From Pseudomonadota bacterium (GTDB lineage: Bacteria; Pseudomonadota; Gammaproteobacteria; Xanthomonadales; Rhodanobacteraceae), in contig JAFEFO010000028.1 in assembly GCA_018240565.1 (NCBI GenBank), positions 123,949-187,948 of the forward strand: 64,000 bases of DNA, in the 5' to 3' direction. The position numbers were made by a program, and so were the translations under genes. Shown piece by piece: positions 24,484-36,319 of the stretch (its first letter is position 1; each line of letters opens with the position of its first letter). The notes under the pieces are model-generated. The model searched no databases and was not told the DNA's origin. It saw only the letters and a list, made by a program, of their open reading frames with translations.

Positions 24484-27400
24484 GGCGATTTTCCTTCTGA
24501 GCGTGCGTCTGCTGCGGTGCGTTCCAGCGTGGCCGCGTACAGCAACGGCGCTTCCATCGGGCCTTGGGGAGCATCGAAGCGCAGGCCGCGAATCGGGCCA
24601 ACCGACGCTGGCACATCCAGGGTTACGGCGTAGGTCGCTGAAACAGGATCGTCGGCAAGTCCATTGCGGATGTGCGCGCTGGGGATGCCGACGAAGGCAA
24701 TGCGTGCTGTCGATGCAGCCCGATTGGGGTTGCCGTCGGTGACGACGTCGCGCAAAGTGCGGATTTCCAGCGCCGTCTCGCGCCCATCCGCACCGATCAG
24801 CACGACGCGCGCGAACGTGCGTGGCGGTATGCCGTGCTCCATCGGCGTGTGCATGAAAGCGAGCACGTGAACGCGGCGCGCAATGATGCCTGCCACCGGG
24901 ACGACCGCGCTGCGGTGAAGTTCCGGGCCCAGTGAGGTTGCGGTACCACCCGCGCTGAGTTGCACACCGCCGTCCACCCGGTAGTCCACTCCGAGGAACC
25001 GCTGTGGCCCTGGCGCGAGCGTGGGCTGGTCGCCGCGTCCGAAAGGTTCTGGCCAGGCCATTCCGACAAGCGGGATGTTGATGGCCCTGCGCAGGTCGAG
25101 CGTCACGAAGCGGGCGTCTTCCTGCGCATCTGCTGCCGCCGGAAAGACAATCGGTGCCACGGGTGCATTGCTTTCGAGCGGTCGACTTGCGCTGCTGTGC
25201 AGACTCTCCCGCACCGCTGCGATGTCGGCGTCCGCTAAAGACTGCCTTGCTTGCGGATCGAGCACGCGCACGAGCCGCCCCAGTGCGGCCGAATCCATGT
25301 CGGTACGGGGCAGATCCAGGAACAGCCAGCGCCCGTTGATCGTGCGCGCGAGCAGGCGCATGCCGTCCGGCGCGAACGCCAGCTTTGCGATCGCATCATC
25401 GCCCGCCATGATCGGTCCGCCCAGTGCTGCGGACAAGCGCCGGCCCTGGCGCGCGTCGATCAGATGCACCGCATTGCGCGTGGCGAATGCCGCGCGCGCA
25501 CCATCGGCGCTGAGGGCGAACGTGTGCATGGAATTTGCGATGGGTTCGCCAAGCGCCGCTTCGCGCTCGCCATCAGGCCCAACCAGGACAAGTGCGCTAT
25601 TTCCACCGCGGTGTATCGCCACGCCACCATTGCTGCGGGCCTTCAACACGACATCTTCGTGGGCTTCCGGCAATGCGGTGACGGCGATCTTGCGGCAGGC
25701 ATCGAGGTCCCAACGTTGCAGCAGGAGCTGCGCGCCTTGCCCGGTCGTGAACCATGCGCTTAGTCCATCTGCGGCCATGGCAAAGCTGCCCCAGGATTCG
25801 CCCAATTCCGGCGTGCACGATGCGGACCCATTCTCGAGCCGAATTCGCTGCAAGCCCGTCGGCACGTGCGTCGCGCTGTTCCATGTGGCGGCCAGCGCGT
25901 AGCGCGCCTGCGCGTCAATGCGCAAGTCGGTGAGTGCGTCGCTGTGGAATGCGCTGAGCAGCGTGCCATGGTCCAGATCGACGCGCTGGATCAGCTCACG
26001 GCGTGTGTCACCCTCGTAGTCATTCGTGGTCAGGACCAGGACGGGCGCGGATTGCGCGAACAGCGCGCGCTGCGGCGTCTGCGGCAATACGATCGGCGAA
26101 CCACGCAGTCGCCAGGTGTCAGTGTCGATGACGCGCACGGTGCGCCCGGCGATGGTGACAAGGCGGCGGCCATCGGGTGACAGGTCGGCGAAACGCAGCG
26201 GTTCGGGATGGCGCAACGGCGGTGAAAGTGGCTTGTCATGAACCGGATCGACGATGCGCGCCGTGTTGCCGTCGACGGCGACCACGCGGTTGCCATCAAA
26301 AGTTTGTACGTCTGGCGCGAGCGGCGCGGCGCGGACATCAAGGACGGGCGAAGGCGACGGTTGCCAGACCTCGACGAGTCCGTCCACGGCGCCCATCACG
26401 AGACGGGATGCGCGGTGTGACACATCGAACGCGGTACCGAAATTGTTGCCGCGCAATTGCACCGGCGCGCGACCTGTGGCGATGTTGAACGGCGAGCGTG
26501 GCATGACGGCGGCATAGCCAAGTTGTGCATTGCCGCTGTCCAACAGGCCACCACCAAATACTGCATTCCCGAAGAAGCGCAGGCGCGCGCCGTCCGTTGC
26601 TCCCACGAACGGAACAGGCGCGGACAGCGCCCGACCGCTCGGCACTTCCCAGACCCACAACTGGCCCAACTCGTCGATGGCAGCAAGTGCCTTGCCGTCA
26701 GCGCTCAAATCAACACTCTGCACACGCTCGGAGGATGTCGAGCCGATGAGTACCGCCTGTCCATTGCTGGTATCGACGATTCGCACCGCGCCATCGACGC
26801 TGCCGAGCGCGATGCGGCGACCGTCGCGGCTGAAGTTCCACGCGCGTACCAGGCTCGTCGGTGGCAGGGACAATTGCCAGCGCGGTTTCAAGCTGGGTAC
26901 CTCGTACAAAGCCAGATTCGTCGAGTTGCGCGTGCCCAGCCATGCGTCGCCGCCGGGTGCCGGCATCCACAGATCGGCAGCCAATGTTGTCGCCACCGAG
27001 TGGTGCGGCCCGACCGGTCGCCAGCCATCGACCGCATAGAACTGCGCCGTATCGGGCCAGCGTCGGGATTTGTCGGAACGAAAACGCACAAGCGCGTAAC
27101 GCGCCGATTCGTCGTACACGATGTCGGCAAATTGATTGGCTAGCGCTTGCGGCCACAGCACGTGGCCGTCCCGCGCGTCGAAGGCAATCATGTCCGACCA
27201 GCGCGGCGCCGGCATCACTGGCTGTTCAATCAGGCTTGCCAGGATGAAACGCCCGTCAGCGGAGTAATGCAGGTTGCCGAGCGGGGCATACGCATCACCG
27301 GCTCCGCGCAGGAAACTGCGATTGTCGGCGCTGGACGACCAGACCTCGCGCAAGGTGTCGAGTGCATAAAGACGCACCTGGTGCGAAGGGCCGCCCCATT

Positions 27401-28850
27401 CGCCGTGCGCGCTAGCCACGGCAAAGTGACGGCCATCCGGCGCGAGCGCCACCGACGTTGCCGTTTCGCCGGAAGGCAGGCGTATGAGGTCGAGCAGCTG
27501 CGGCGCGTTGGCGAGGATGGTGCCGATGCGTTCGCGCTCGATCCTGGCCTCGTCGTGGCGGCCGGCTGCTTCCATTTCGGTCAGGTTGGCGATGAGTGGG
27601 CGCAGGCTGTGGAATCCGTCTCCTTCGGACAGCGCCTGTTGCGCGGTCTGGGCGCGCGTCGACCACAGGTTCTGTCGCGCCGCGTCGGCATTCGCGTCGG
27701 CGCGCCGCCATTGGGCGGCCGTGGCGAGCAGACCGATAACCAGTGCCGCGATCGCGCAGCCGGCCGCGATGGCAAGTTTTGGCTCGCGGCGTGCCCAACG
27801 GCCGATGCGTTGCAGGATGTGCAGGGGCCGGGCACGCACGGCACGGCCTTCGAGGAAGCGGCCCAGATCTTCGGCAAGCCCGCGCGCGCTGGCATAGCGT
27901 TCGCTGCCCTGGTAGGCCATGCACTTGAGGATGATCGCTTCGAGGTCGCGCGGCAGGTTCGGCACGTGGCGACGCGGACTGCGCAGGCTGCCCTCGACCA
28001 CCAGCTTGAGCGTTTCCTGCGGTGATTTGGCCACGAATGGCGCTTCGCCGGTGACCATCTCGTAGCCGATGGCGCCCAGGCCCCAGATGTCGGTCGCAGG
28101 CGTGATACGCGCAGTGCGCGGCGAGGCCTGTTCCGGCGCCATGTAACTCGGCGTGCCGGAAACCTCGTCGCTGTCGGCGACCAGTGCGCTGTCCAGGCGC
28201 CGGGCCAGGCCGAAGTCGGCGACGTGGGCCGTGCCGTTTTCATCGAGCAGGACGTTGCCGGGTTTCAGATCCAGGTGCAGCACGCCCAGGCGGTGGGCGT
28301 AGTCGACGGCTTCGGCGATGGTACGCAGCAATTCGGCCGCGCGGCGTGGCGCGAGTTTGCCCGCGCGCTGAAGTTCTGCCGCCAGGCTCGGGCCGCGCAC
28401 CAGGCGCATGCTGAAGAATTGCATCTCGTCGTGACTGCCGACTTCGTAAACCGGCACGATGTTCGGGTGTTGCATGCGCGCGGCGTTTTGCGCTTCGCGT
28501 CGGAAGCGCTCGACGAATTCGGCCGATGCCCACACGCCGGCGGCAAGCAATTTGACGGCGACCTCGCGGTCGAGCCCGGTCTGGCGCGCACGGTAGACCA
28601 CGCCCATGCCACCTTCGCCGATGAGCTCCAGCAATTCATAGTCGCCGAACTGGCGCTGCAACGGGTCGGATAGATCCAGTTCCAGGGACTCGGTGGGGAG
28701 CAAGGCCAGGTGCCGGCCCTGGGCGACGGCGGTCGATGTCCCCGGCCGGGCGAAGGCCAGTTGCGCGAACAGGGATACGTCGACACCGCGTTCGGCGCGG
28801 GCGACATCATCGCCCGTGGCAAGCGGTTTGACGATGACCGTCGTGTTCAC
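24480..28850 (-). CDS. Membrane Ser/Thr protein kinase with beta-propeller sensor part
   Basis: A 1456-residue PknB-type kinase. The N-terminal 65 residues are uncharacterised, and the kinase domain spans about 70-335. It has the Gly-rich loop GEGGMGVVYRA, Lys100 in VAVKLL, the catalytic loop HLDLKPGN with Asp194, DFG at 212-214 and GTPSYMAPEQ. The HRD arginine is Leu, so this is a non-RD kinase. One transmembrane helix (about 359-379) precedes a region of WD40-like repeats (about 450-1240) and a C-terminal beta-rich domain of about 200 residues. Topology would place the propeller in the periplasm as sensor. It shares ATGA overlaps with the sigma gene before it and the receptor gene after it. 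Confidence 0.9.
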   Translation of the reverse strand: MNTTVIVKPLATGDDVARAERGVDVSLFAQLAFARPGTSTAVAQGRHLALLPTESLELDLSDPLQRQFGDYELLELIGEGGMGVVYRARQTGLDREVAVKLLAAGVWASAEFVERFRREAQNAARMQHPNIVPVYEVGSHDEMQFFSMRLVRGPSLAAELQRAGKLAPRRAAELLRTIAEAVDYAHRLGVLHLDLKPGNVLLDENGTAHVADFGLARRLDSALVADSDEVSGTPSYMAPEQASPRTARITPATDIWGLGAIGYEMVTGEAPFVAKSPQETLKLVVEGSLRSPRRHVPNLPRDLEAIILKCMAYQGSERYASARGLAEDLGRFLEGRAVRARPLHILQRIGRWARREPKLAIAAGCAIAALVIGLLATAAQWRRADANADAARQNLWSTRAQTAQQALSEGDGFHSLRPLIANLTEMEAAGRHDEARIERERIGTILANAPQLLDLIRLPSGETATSVALAPDGRHFAVASAHGEWGGPSHQVRLYALDTLREVWSSSADNRSFLRGAGDAYAPLGNLHYSADGRFILASLIEQPVMPAPRWSDMIAFDARDGHVLWPQALANQFADIVYDESARYALVRFRSDKSRRWPDTAQFYAVDGWRPVGPHHSVATTLAADLWMPAPGGDAWLGTRNSTNLALYEVPSLKPRWQLSLPPTSLVRAWNFSRDGRRIALGSVDGAVRIVDTSNGQAVLIGSTSSERVQSVDLSADGKALAAIDELGQLWVWEVPSGRALSAPVPFVGATDGARLRFFGNAVFGGGLLDSGNAQLGYAAVMPRSPFNIATGRAPVQLRGNNFGTAFDVSHRASRLVMGAVDGLVEVWQPSPSPVLDVRAAPLAPDVQTFDGNRVVAVDGNTARIVDPVHDKPLSPPLRHPEPLRFADLSPDGRRLVTIAGRTVRVIDTDTWRLRGSPIVLPQTPQRALFAQSAPVLVLTTNDYEGDTRRELIQRVDLDHGTLLSAFHSDALTDLRIDAQARYALAATWNSATHVPTGLQRIRLENGSASCTPELGESWGSFAMAADGLSAWFTTGQGAQLLLQRWDLDACRKIAVTALPEAHEDVVLKARSNGGVAIHRGGNSALVLVGPDGEREAALGEPIANSMHTFALSADGARAAFATRNAVHLIDARQGRRLSAALGGPIMAGDDAIAKLAFAPDGMRLLARTINGRWLFLDLPRTDMDSAALGRLVRVLDPQARQSLADADIAAVRESLHSSASRPLESNAPVAPIVFPAAADAQEDARFVTLDLRRAINIPLVGMAWPEPFGRGDQPTLAPGPQRFLGVDYRVDGGVQLSAGGTATSLGPELHRSAVVPVAGIIARRVHVLAFMHTPMEHGIPPRTFARVVLIGADGRETALEIRTLRDVVTDGNPNRAASTARIAFVGIPSAHIRNGLADDPVSATYAVTLDVPASVGPIRGLRFDAPQGPMEAPLLYAATLERTAADARSEGKSP

Positions 28851-29569
28851 GGACGCATCCGGCCCAAGGCATCGAGCAGGGCGACTTGTTCGGCGGCAAG
28901 ATCCTGCGCGCTGGATACGGTATCGGCCAGTTCATCGGCAGCCAGTTCGCGGAAGCGTTGGCGCAGCCGCTTGAGGGCGACGACGACGGTCAGTGGACGA
29001 TTGTGCAGTGCCTGGGCGATGAACTCGTATTCGCCCGATACCGGTTCGCGCGCAAGGAAAGGTTCGAGCTGCTCGTACATCGGCAGATGGCCGGTCTGGC
29101 GGGCCTCTTCGCGCAGCCGGCGCAAGGTGCGATGCAACACCTGCAACGCGAACGCGCGATGGAAACTTTCCTCCGGCGTTGGCGCATCGACGTGATCACG
29201 CTGGTAGCGCAGTTCCAGATCCGTCGGAATTTCCGGATCGTTGCCGTCGTCCATTGCAGGCACGCCGCGCTTGTCCGCAAGGAACGCACGCAGCTTGGCC
29301 AGCAGATAGCTGCGATAGTGTGCGTGCGCGGCCTGTTCCTGCACCGGCTCGCCGACCAGTTGGCGCAGGAAGCGCCGCGCGAAGGCGCTGGCGGCGTCTG
29401 CGGGATGCCCGCAACTGCGCAGGTAGACGTAAATCGGATACCAGTAGCGTCGCGCCAGTTCGTGCAGGGCGTCGCGAGCGTTGGTTTGGCCGTCGCCGGA
29501 GGAGAGCATGACGATCGACCAGCGCGTGGCGGTGAACGGGTTGTGGCGGGGATCGGTGGCCTGGATCAT
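28847..29569 (-). CDS. ECF-type sigma factor paralogue, degenerate region 2
   Basis: A 240-residue protein homologous to its upstream neighbour: both share an N-terminal (T)TRWS motif (residues 14-18, TATRWSIVML), YRSYLLAKLRAFL and a C-terminal sigma-4-like helix-turn-helix (LTVVVALKRLRQRFRELAADELADTV). The region 2.2 motif that reads DAEDLSQ in the neighbour is ADAASAF here (57-63), and the basic RGG stretch after region 2 is lost. It may bind core polymerase poorly, or act as a partner or regulator of the intact sigma factor. Its stop overlaps the kinase start (ATGA, 28847-28850). Confidence 0.8.
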   Translation of the reverse strand: MIQATDPRHNPFTATRWSIVMLSSGDGQTNARDALHELARRYWYPIYVYLRSCGHPADAASAFARRFLRQLVGEPVQEQAAHAHYRSYLLAKLRAFLADKRGVPAMDDGNDPEIPTDLELRYQRDHVDAPTPEESFHRAFALQVLHRTLRRLREEARQTGHLPMYEQLEPFLAREPVSGEYEFIAQALHNRPLTVVVALKRLRQRFRELAADELADTVSSAQDLAAEQVALLDALGRMRP

Positions 29570-29623
29570 GGCGCGGGATCGGAAGAGGGCGTCGACTTCG
29601 GGTACGGAAATCGCCGCTACCGA

Positions 29624-30349
29624 TTACGGGTTGTCGCCGCCAGCCGGAAACACCGCGGCCAACGATGGGCGCAGGTCCCGTGACTCGCGGGTCGCGTCGG
29701 TTTCGGCAAGCGTGGTATCGGCCAGCTCGTCGCGCATCAGGTCCTGTAGGCGCTGGCGCAGCCGATGCACCGCCACGGCAACCGTGTTGCGCCGCATCTT
29801 CAATGCCGCGCCGATGCGTTCGTAGTCCGCATCGCTGGGACGCTCGATCAGGAATCCGCACATCTGCTCGAAAATTGCGCCCTTGCCGGCGGCGACGGTT
29901 TCGGCTTGCAGGCGCCGCATCGCCGCGCGCAGCATCGCTTGCGCCCAGTCACGCTCGAAGGCCTCGTCCGGTGCAGGTGACGCATCGGGCGTCTGGTCGC
30001 TGTGGTCCTGCCATTCCAACGACTCGAACTTCATTTCGCCACCGCGTTTGATCGCATTGCGGTGGTCGTTGGCGTCACGCAGGAAGTTCTTCAGGGAAGC
30101 CAGCAGGAAGGCGCGGAACGCGCCGCGCGCGGGATCGGCCCTGGCATGGATGGCGTGCGCAATGAATTGCTCGAAGAACGATTGGCTCAGGTCCTCGGCG
30201 TCATCGGCATCGCGGGCATGGCGGCGCACATAGGCCACCACCGGCGCGCGATAGGTCCGGCATAGTTCATCGAGCGCACGGCGCGCCTGCGCTTCGTTGC
30301 CGCGAGCGTCCAGCACCACGCTCCAGCGCGTCGTCTGAAATCCGATCAC
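29624..30349 (-). CDS. ECF-type RNA polymerase sigma factor (TTRWS family)
   Basis: First gene of the operon, about 241 residues from GTG 30349. TTG 30388 and TTG 30364 are alternative starts. It carries QTTRWSVVL near the N-terminus, an intact region 2.2 (DAEDLSQSFFEQF), FRAFLLASLKNFLRD and a region 4 helix-turn-helix (RIGAALKMRRNTVAVAVHRL). No anti-sigma gene is adjacent. Instead there is a second sigma-like gene and a transmembrane Ser/Thr kinase, the arrangement of ECF factors controlled by phosphorylation (compare EcfP/PknT in Vibrio and EcfK/PknS in Xanthomonas, which are different ECF subgroups). Confidence 0.85.
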   Translation of the reverse strand: MIGFQTTRWSVVLDARGNEAQARRALDELCRTYRAPVVAYVRRHARDADDAEDLSQSFFEQFIAHAIHARADPARGAFRAFLLASLKNFLRDANDHRNAIKRGGEMKFESLEWQDHSDQTPDASPAPDEAFERDWAQAMLRAAMRRLQAETVAAGKGAIFEQMCGFLIERPSDADYERIGAALKMRRNTVAVAVHRLRQRLQDLMRDELADTTLAETDATRESRDLRPSLAAVFPAGGDNP

Positions 30350-30472
30350 GTCCCCACCCAGCAAGGCCCCGCGTGGATGGTGCCACAAAAATTTGCAAGA
30401 TGGAGGGTGCGTGAACGGCGTACGCGAGCCATCAACCTGTATGTGGCCCGGCCGGTCGAATTGGCGTCACCT

Positions 30473-31099
30473 TCATTTCCCCTCGATCGCGCACGCCGCC
30501 AGCAAGCCACGCGCCAGCATGGCGTACTGGCGGCGACGGAACAGCACGCTCCACTGGTTGCCGCCAAGCTGGCGCCAGAGCACGGCGGCACGCACGGCGG
30601 CCATGAGCAAGGCGCGGATGCGGTCGACCTGTGCCGATTGCTGAAGGTAGGTCGGATTGCCCTCGACCAGCACGCGCGGCTGCAGGCGCGAAAGGTTCTG
30701 CGCGTACAGTTCGGCCAGTCGGCCGCTGGGGTCCGCGGCGCCGGACTCGAACGATTCGATGCGCGCCGCAAGTGCGCCGATGCCGTCGCGCAATGCCTGT
30801 GCGGTTCGCGCATTGCGCATCAGGGTGCGTTCCAGACGCATCACTTGCACGGCCATGCGCGTGAGCGCGAGGTCGCGTTTGCTGTTGTCGTCGAGTTGCG
30901 AAATCAGGGTTTCGAGCCCGAGCCGCAAGTTGCCGACGCCGGCAAAGACATCGGCGGGCGAGTCCGCGTCGATGCGAAACACGCTGGCCAGGCTCGCACG
31001 TACCGCCTGAGCGTCTGCGCTCCCGCGCTGCGCGATCGCACGCACCAGGGCGAGCGCCTGGAACAGGCCGGCAAGGGCGATGACGCGGCCTTCCCTCAT
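30473..31099 (-). CDS. hflD: HflD-like lysogenization regulator
   Basis: A 208-residue, mainly helical protein. In E. coli HflD is a peripheral inner-membrane protein that binds lambda CII, and its normal cellular role is unclear. Recognition rests on the C-terminal [20 protein letters not shown] with [13 protein letters not shown], and on its place right after mnmA, as in E. coli (nudJ-mnmA-hflD). ATG 31099 overlaps the mnmA stop (ATGA). Upstream in-frame codons inside mnmA are rejected. The purB gene that follows in enterics is absent here. Confidence 0.9.
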   Translation of the reverse strand: MREGRVIALAGLFQALALVRAIAQRGSADAQAVRASLASVFRIDADSPADVFAGVGNLRLGLETLISQLDDNSKRDLALTRMAVQVMRLERTLMRNARTAQALRDGIGALAARIESFESGAADPSGRLAELYAQNLSRLQPRVLVEGNPTYLQQSAQVDRIRALLMAAVRAAVLWRQLGGNQWSVLFRRRQYAMLARGLLAACAIEGK

Positions 31100-32205
31100 T
31101 GCTGCAACCCGCCATAGGGCGCATTCGTGGCATCGATGATCGCCCCGCCGAGGCATTCCTCGTCGCGGTAGAACACCACGGATTGTCCCGGTGTCACGGC
31201 GCGTTGCGGAGTCTCGAATTCAACGACGCAGCCGCCTTGGCGAACGTGCACATGACAGCGTTGATCCGGTTGCCGGTAGCGCGTCTTCGCGGTGCAGGCG
31301 AACGACGTTGATGGCGGCGCACCCGTCGTCCAGCTTGCCTGGCTGGCTGCCAGGCGCGTGGAATCCAGCCACTGCGTGGCGTTGCCCTGGGCGACGATCA
31401 GTACATTGGTTGCGACATCCTTGCCGACCACATACCACGCTTCGCCGCTGGCATCGCGGCGGCCGCCGATGCCCAGGCCGGAACGCTGGCCGAGCGTGTA
31501 GTACATGACCCCGTCGTGTTCACCGAGCCGCTTGCCGTCGGGCGTGCGGATCTCACCGCGCTGCGCCGGAATGTACTGGCCAAGGAATTCGCGGAAATCG
31601 CGTTCGCCGATGAAACAGATGCCGGTGGAGTCCTTCTTGTCGTGCGTGGGCAATCCGGCTTCGCGCGCAAGGCGGCGCACCTCGGGTTTGGGCAGTTCGC
31701 CGATCGGGAACAGCGTCGCTGCAAGCTGTTCCTGGCCGAGCGTGTGCAGGAAATAGCTCTGGTCCTTGTTCGCGTCGATGCCGCGCAGAAGGCGATGGCG
31801 ACCCTCGACAACGTCGGTGCGCGCATAGTGGCCGGTGGCGATCTTTTCCGCGCCGAGCGCGCGCGCTTCGTCGAGGAAGGTCTTGAACTTGATCTCGCGA
31901 TTGCACAGCACGTCCGGATTCGGCGTGCGCCCGGCGCGGTATTCGTCGAGAAAATGCGCGAACACGCGGTCCCAGTATTCGGCGGCGAAGTTGCGTGCGT
32001 GGAAGGCAATGCCGAGTTTCGCGCACACGCGCACGGCATCGGCGCGGTCGCGTTCGGCGTGGCACTCGCCGAAACGCTCGTCCTCTTCCCAGTTCTGCAT
32101 GAACAGGCCGGCGATGCCATGCCCGGCACGTTGCAACAACAACGCCGCGACCGAGGAATCAACGCCCCCGGACATGCCGACGACGACGTCTGGCGCGGCG
32201 TTCAC
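31096..32205 (-). CDS. mnmA: tRNA-specific 2-thiouridylase MnmA
   Basis: Adds sulfur to U34 of tRNA-Lys, tRNA-Glu and tRNA-Gln. The product is 369 residues, as expected. The PP-loop [15 protein letters not shown] is at the N-terminus. The two catalytic cysteines are in [12 protein letters not shown] and [11 protein letters not shown], and [13 protein letters not shown] follows. The start is GTG 32205, overlapping the stop of the Nudix gene (GTGA, 32202-32205). It belongs to a tight minus-strand operon nudJ-mnmA-hflD. Confidence 0.96.
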   Translation of the reverse strand: MNAAPDVVVGMSGGVDSSVAALLLQRAGHGIAGLFMQNWEEDERFGECHAERDRADAVRVCAKLGIAFHARNFAAEYWDRVFAHFLDEYRAGRTPNPDVLCNREIKFKTFLDEARALGAEKIATGHYARTDVVEGRHRLLRGIDANKDQSYFLHTLGQEQLAATLFPIGELPKPEVRRLAREAGLPTHDKKDSTGICFIGERDFREFLGQYIPAQRGEIRTPDGKRLGEHDGVMYYTLGQRSGLGIGGRRDASGEAWYVVGKDVATNVLIVAQGNATQWLDSTRLAASQASWTTGAPPSTSFACTAKTRYRQPDQRCHVHVRQGGCVVEFETPQRAVTPGQSVVFYRDEECLGGAIIDATNAPYGGLQQ

Positions 32206-32666
32206 GGCAACAGCGACGCCATCGCGTCCAGCGGCGCGCGCTTGCCGGCGTCGAAATCATCCACGCCGCGCAATACCATCGGACTGCGCAAGTTCGTGCT
32301 CGCCGCAATCTGCTCGCGTGACAGCCACAACGCGCGCACGATGCCGGTGTCGAGCGGGCACGCGGGATCGTGGCGCAGCGGTTTGGCGGCAAACGTGAAG
32401 CGCAGGAACCCGCCGTCCGCATTGGCCCACTGGTAGATGCCGACCAGGTGCGTCAATTCCACGTCCCAACCGGTCTCTTCGCGCGTTTCGCGCCGCGCCG
32501 CATCGGGCAGCGACTCGCCGGATTCCAGGTGCCCGGCCGGCTGGTTCAACACGCGCCGGCCCCTGACGTCTTCCTCGACCAGCAGGAATTTGCCGTCGCG
32601 CGGCACGATGCAGGCGACGGTGACGTCCGGTCGCCAGATGGCGGTGTGTTGCGGCTCGGTGGGCAT
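32202..32666 (-). CDS. nudJ: Nudix hydrolase (NudJ-like phosphatase)
   Basis: A 154-residue Nudix protein. The Nudix box [20 protein letters not shown] then TGWDV (GX5EX7REUXEEXGU) is complete. E. coli NudJ hydrolyses thiamin pyrophosphate and other nucleotide pyrophosphates, and the next genes mnmA and hflD match the E. coli order, supporting the name. ATG 32666 and ATG 32678 are both possible. Neither has a clear ribosome site, and a TAACAT -10-like box (32686-32691, minus strand) lies very close, so the leader is short. Confidence 0.85.
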   Translation of the reverse strand: MPTEPQHTAIWRPDVTVACIVPRDGKFLLVEEDVRGRRVLNQPAGHLESGESLPDAARRETREETGWDVELTHLVGIYQWANADGGFLRFTFAAKPLRHDPACPLDTGIVRALWLSREQIAASTNLRSPMVLRGVDDFDAGKRAPLDAMASLLP

Positions 32667-32715
32667 GCTTCGGATCATGCTTGAATGTTACACGAGCAGG
32701 CCTTACAAAGAGGCA

Positions 32716-32742
32716 TTGCGCCGGCGGAGCGGGCGCTATAAT
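32716..32742 (+). promoter_or_regulatory. Putative clpS promoter
   Basis: A perfect TATAAT at 32737-32742 follows TTGCGC at 32716-32721 with a 15-base spacer, 31 bases before the clpS ATG, in the divergent gap between nudJ and clpS. The spacer is short, but the -10 is consensus. Confidence 0.55.
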
Positions 32743-32773
32743 CGAAGCGGAAAAGCGGTCCGGCGGAACGAAG

Positions 32774-33094
32774 ATGTCGCAGCACACCGAACAGGAACAA
32801 CAACGCGGGGTCGTGGTCGAGGAAGCGCGGCCGGAAGTGGCGCGTCCGCCGCTGTACCAGGTCGTCATCCTCAACGACGATTTCACGCCGATGGAATTCG
32901 TGGTGGCGGTGCTGGAGACGTTCTTCAGCATGAACCGCGAACTGGCCACGCAGATCATGTTGCACGTACACACCCGTGGCAAGGGCGTGTGCGGCGTTTT
33001 CACCCGTGAGGTGGCCGAGACCAAGGTCACCCAGGTCAACGAATTCTCGCGCTCGCACCAGCACCCGCTTTTATGCACATTGGAAAAGGCGTAA
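32774..33094 (+). CDS. clpS: ClpAP adaptor protein ClpS
   Basis: A 106-residue adaptor that delivers N-degron substrates (Leu, Phe, Trp, Tyr at the N-terminus) to ClpA. The core [20 protein letters not shown] carries the conserved N-degron pocket residues. [20 protein letters not shown] and the [10 protein letters not shown] end are typical. ATG 32774 is chosen; the upstream open stretch from 32681 covers the promoter. clpA follows after 40 bases. Confidence 0.95.
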   Translation: MSQHTEQEQQRGVVVEEARPEVARPPLYQVVILNDDFTPMEFVVAVLETFFSMNRELATQIMLHVHTRGKGVCGVFTREVAETKVTQVNEFSRSHQHPLLCTLEKA

Positions 33095-33134
33095 AAGACC
33101 TTATCTAGACAGCAGTCCAGTTCCGGGTCCACCC

Positions 33135-35411
<2,277 letters not shown>

Positions 35412-35420
35412 ACCGGCTGC

Positions 35421-35453
35421 GCCGCGCCCGCGGCGATCACGCGCGGGCGTGGC
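35421..35453. terminator. GC-rich hairpin between clpA and the DUF4124 gene
   Basis: GCCGCGCCCGCG (35421-35432) pairs with CGCGGGCGTGGC (35442-35453), 12 pairs with one G-T and a 9-base loop, just after the clpA stop. It faces the 3' end of a minus-strand gene, so it could end transcription from both sides. There is no T-run, so the call is tentative. Confidence 0.5.
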
Positions 35454-35507
35454 ATCGACTGCGCGATGCGGCAGGCATCGCTGCCGATGCGCGGCCAGGC
35501 GTTCGCG

Positions 35508-36011
35508 CTATTGGCAGTTGCCGGCAGCGAGTTTGGCGTCGACGTCGACGATCTGCGCCGGCAGCGAGGCGCGCTCTTCGTCGCTGATGATCTCGCCGCG
35601 CGGACCGCTCTGCATGCGTTGCAGAGCCGCCTTCATCTGGCGCAGTTCCACGCATTCATGCGCGCGCATCTCGGCCACCTTCTCGGCTGCCTTGCGCTCG
35701 GCTTCCTCGCGCGCGGCCGGATCGTCGGGTGGCATCGAAGCGGCGAGATCCTCGGCATCGCGCTGCAATGCGGCGCGGACCACCTCGCACTCCTTGGCGG
35801 AGATGTCGGGACGGCATTCGAAGGGCGGTAGCGATTGCGCCTGCGCAGGCGCCGCGCCAGGCCCGCTGATCAAGGTCGCATTGGCCGGCGGCGGCGTATC
35901 GCTGAAATGCAGGTTGCCGTTGGCGTCCTTCCATTTGTAGACAGCGTTCGCCGACGCGGCAGCGATGCTCGCGAAGGCAATCAACAGCGGCAGCAGCAGG
36001 CGTGTGCGCAT
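35508..36011 (-). CDS. DUF4124 domain secreted protein
   Basis: A 167-residue exported protein: a signal peptide (about 1-22, ending AAASANA) followed by the DUF4124 motif VYKWKDANGNLHFSDTPPP, then a charged helical part rich in Ala, Glu and Arg with a few Cys. DUF4124 proteins are common in Xanthomonadales and have no assigned function. ATG 36011 is preferred; a GTG at 36020 would overlap the infA stop. It probably follows infA in one transcript. Confidence 0.85.
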   Translation of the reverse strand: MRTRLLLPLLIAFASIAAASANAVYKWKDANGNLHFSDTPPPANATLISGPGAAPAQAQSLPPFECRPDISAKECEVVRAALQRDAEDLAASMPPDDPAAREEAERKAAEKVAEMRAHECVELRQMKAALQRMQSGPRGEIISDEERASLPAQIVDVDAKLAAGNCQ

Positions 36012-36016
36012 CGCAA

Positions 36017-36235
36017 TCACTTCATGCGGTAGGTAATGCGGCCCTTGGTCAGGTCGTAGGGCGTCATCTCGACCTTGACCTTGTCGCCGGTGAGGATGCG
36101 GATGTAGTTCTTGCGCATGCGTCCGGAAATATGCGCGGTCACGATGTGGCCGTTCTCCAGCTGCACGCGGAACATGGTGTTGGGCAGGGTGTCGAGCACC
36201 GTGCCTTCCATTTCGATTTGATCGTCTTTGGCCAT
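36017..36235 (-). CDS. infA: Translation initiation factor IF-1
   Basis: 72 residues, the standard IF-1 length, beginning [20 protein letters not shown] and ending [10 protein letters not shown]. It is an S1/OB-fold protein that occupies the ribosomal A site during initiation. ATG 36235 is chosen; an upstream frame to 36277 has no homology. The aat gene lies just upstream on the same strand, the common infA-aat pairing. Confidence 0.98.
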   Translation of the reverse strand: MAKDDQIEMEGTVLDTLPNTMFRVQLENGHIVTAHISGRMRKNYIRILTGDKVKVEMTPYDLTKGRITYRMK

Positions 36236-36319
36236 TGTTACTCTGCTTCGGGGAGGGGCGGCCCCGCGGCGCGGCATTCTACACGATCGCGGCCTGGCAA
36301 GCCGGAAACGACGGCGTCT

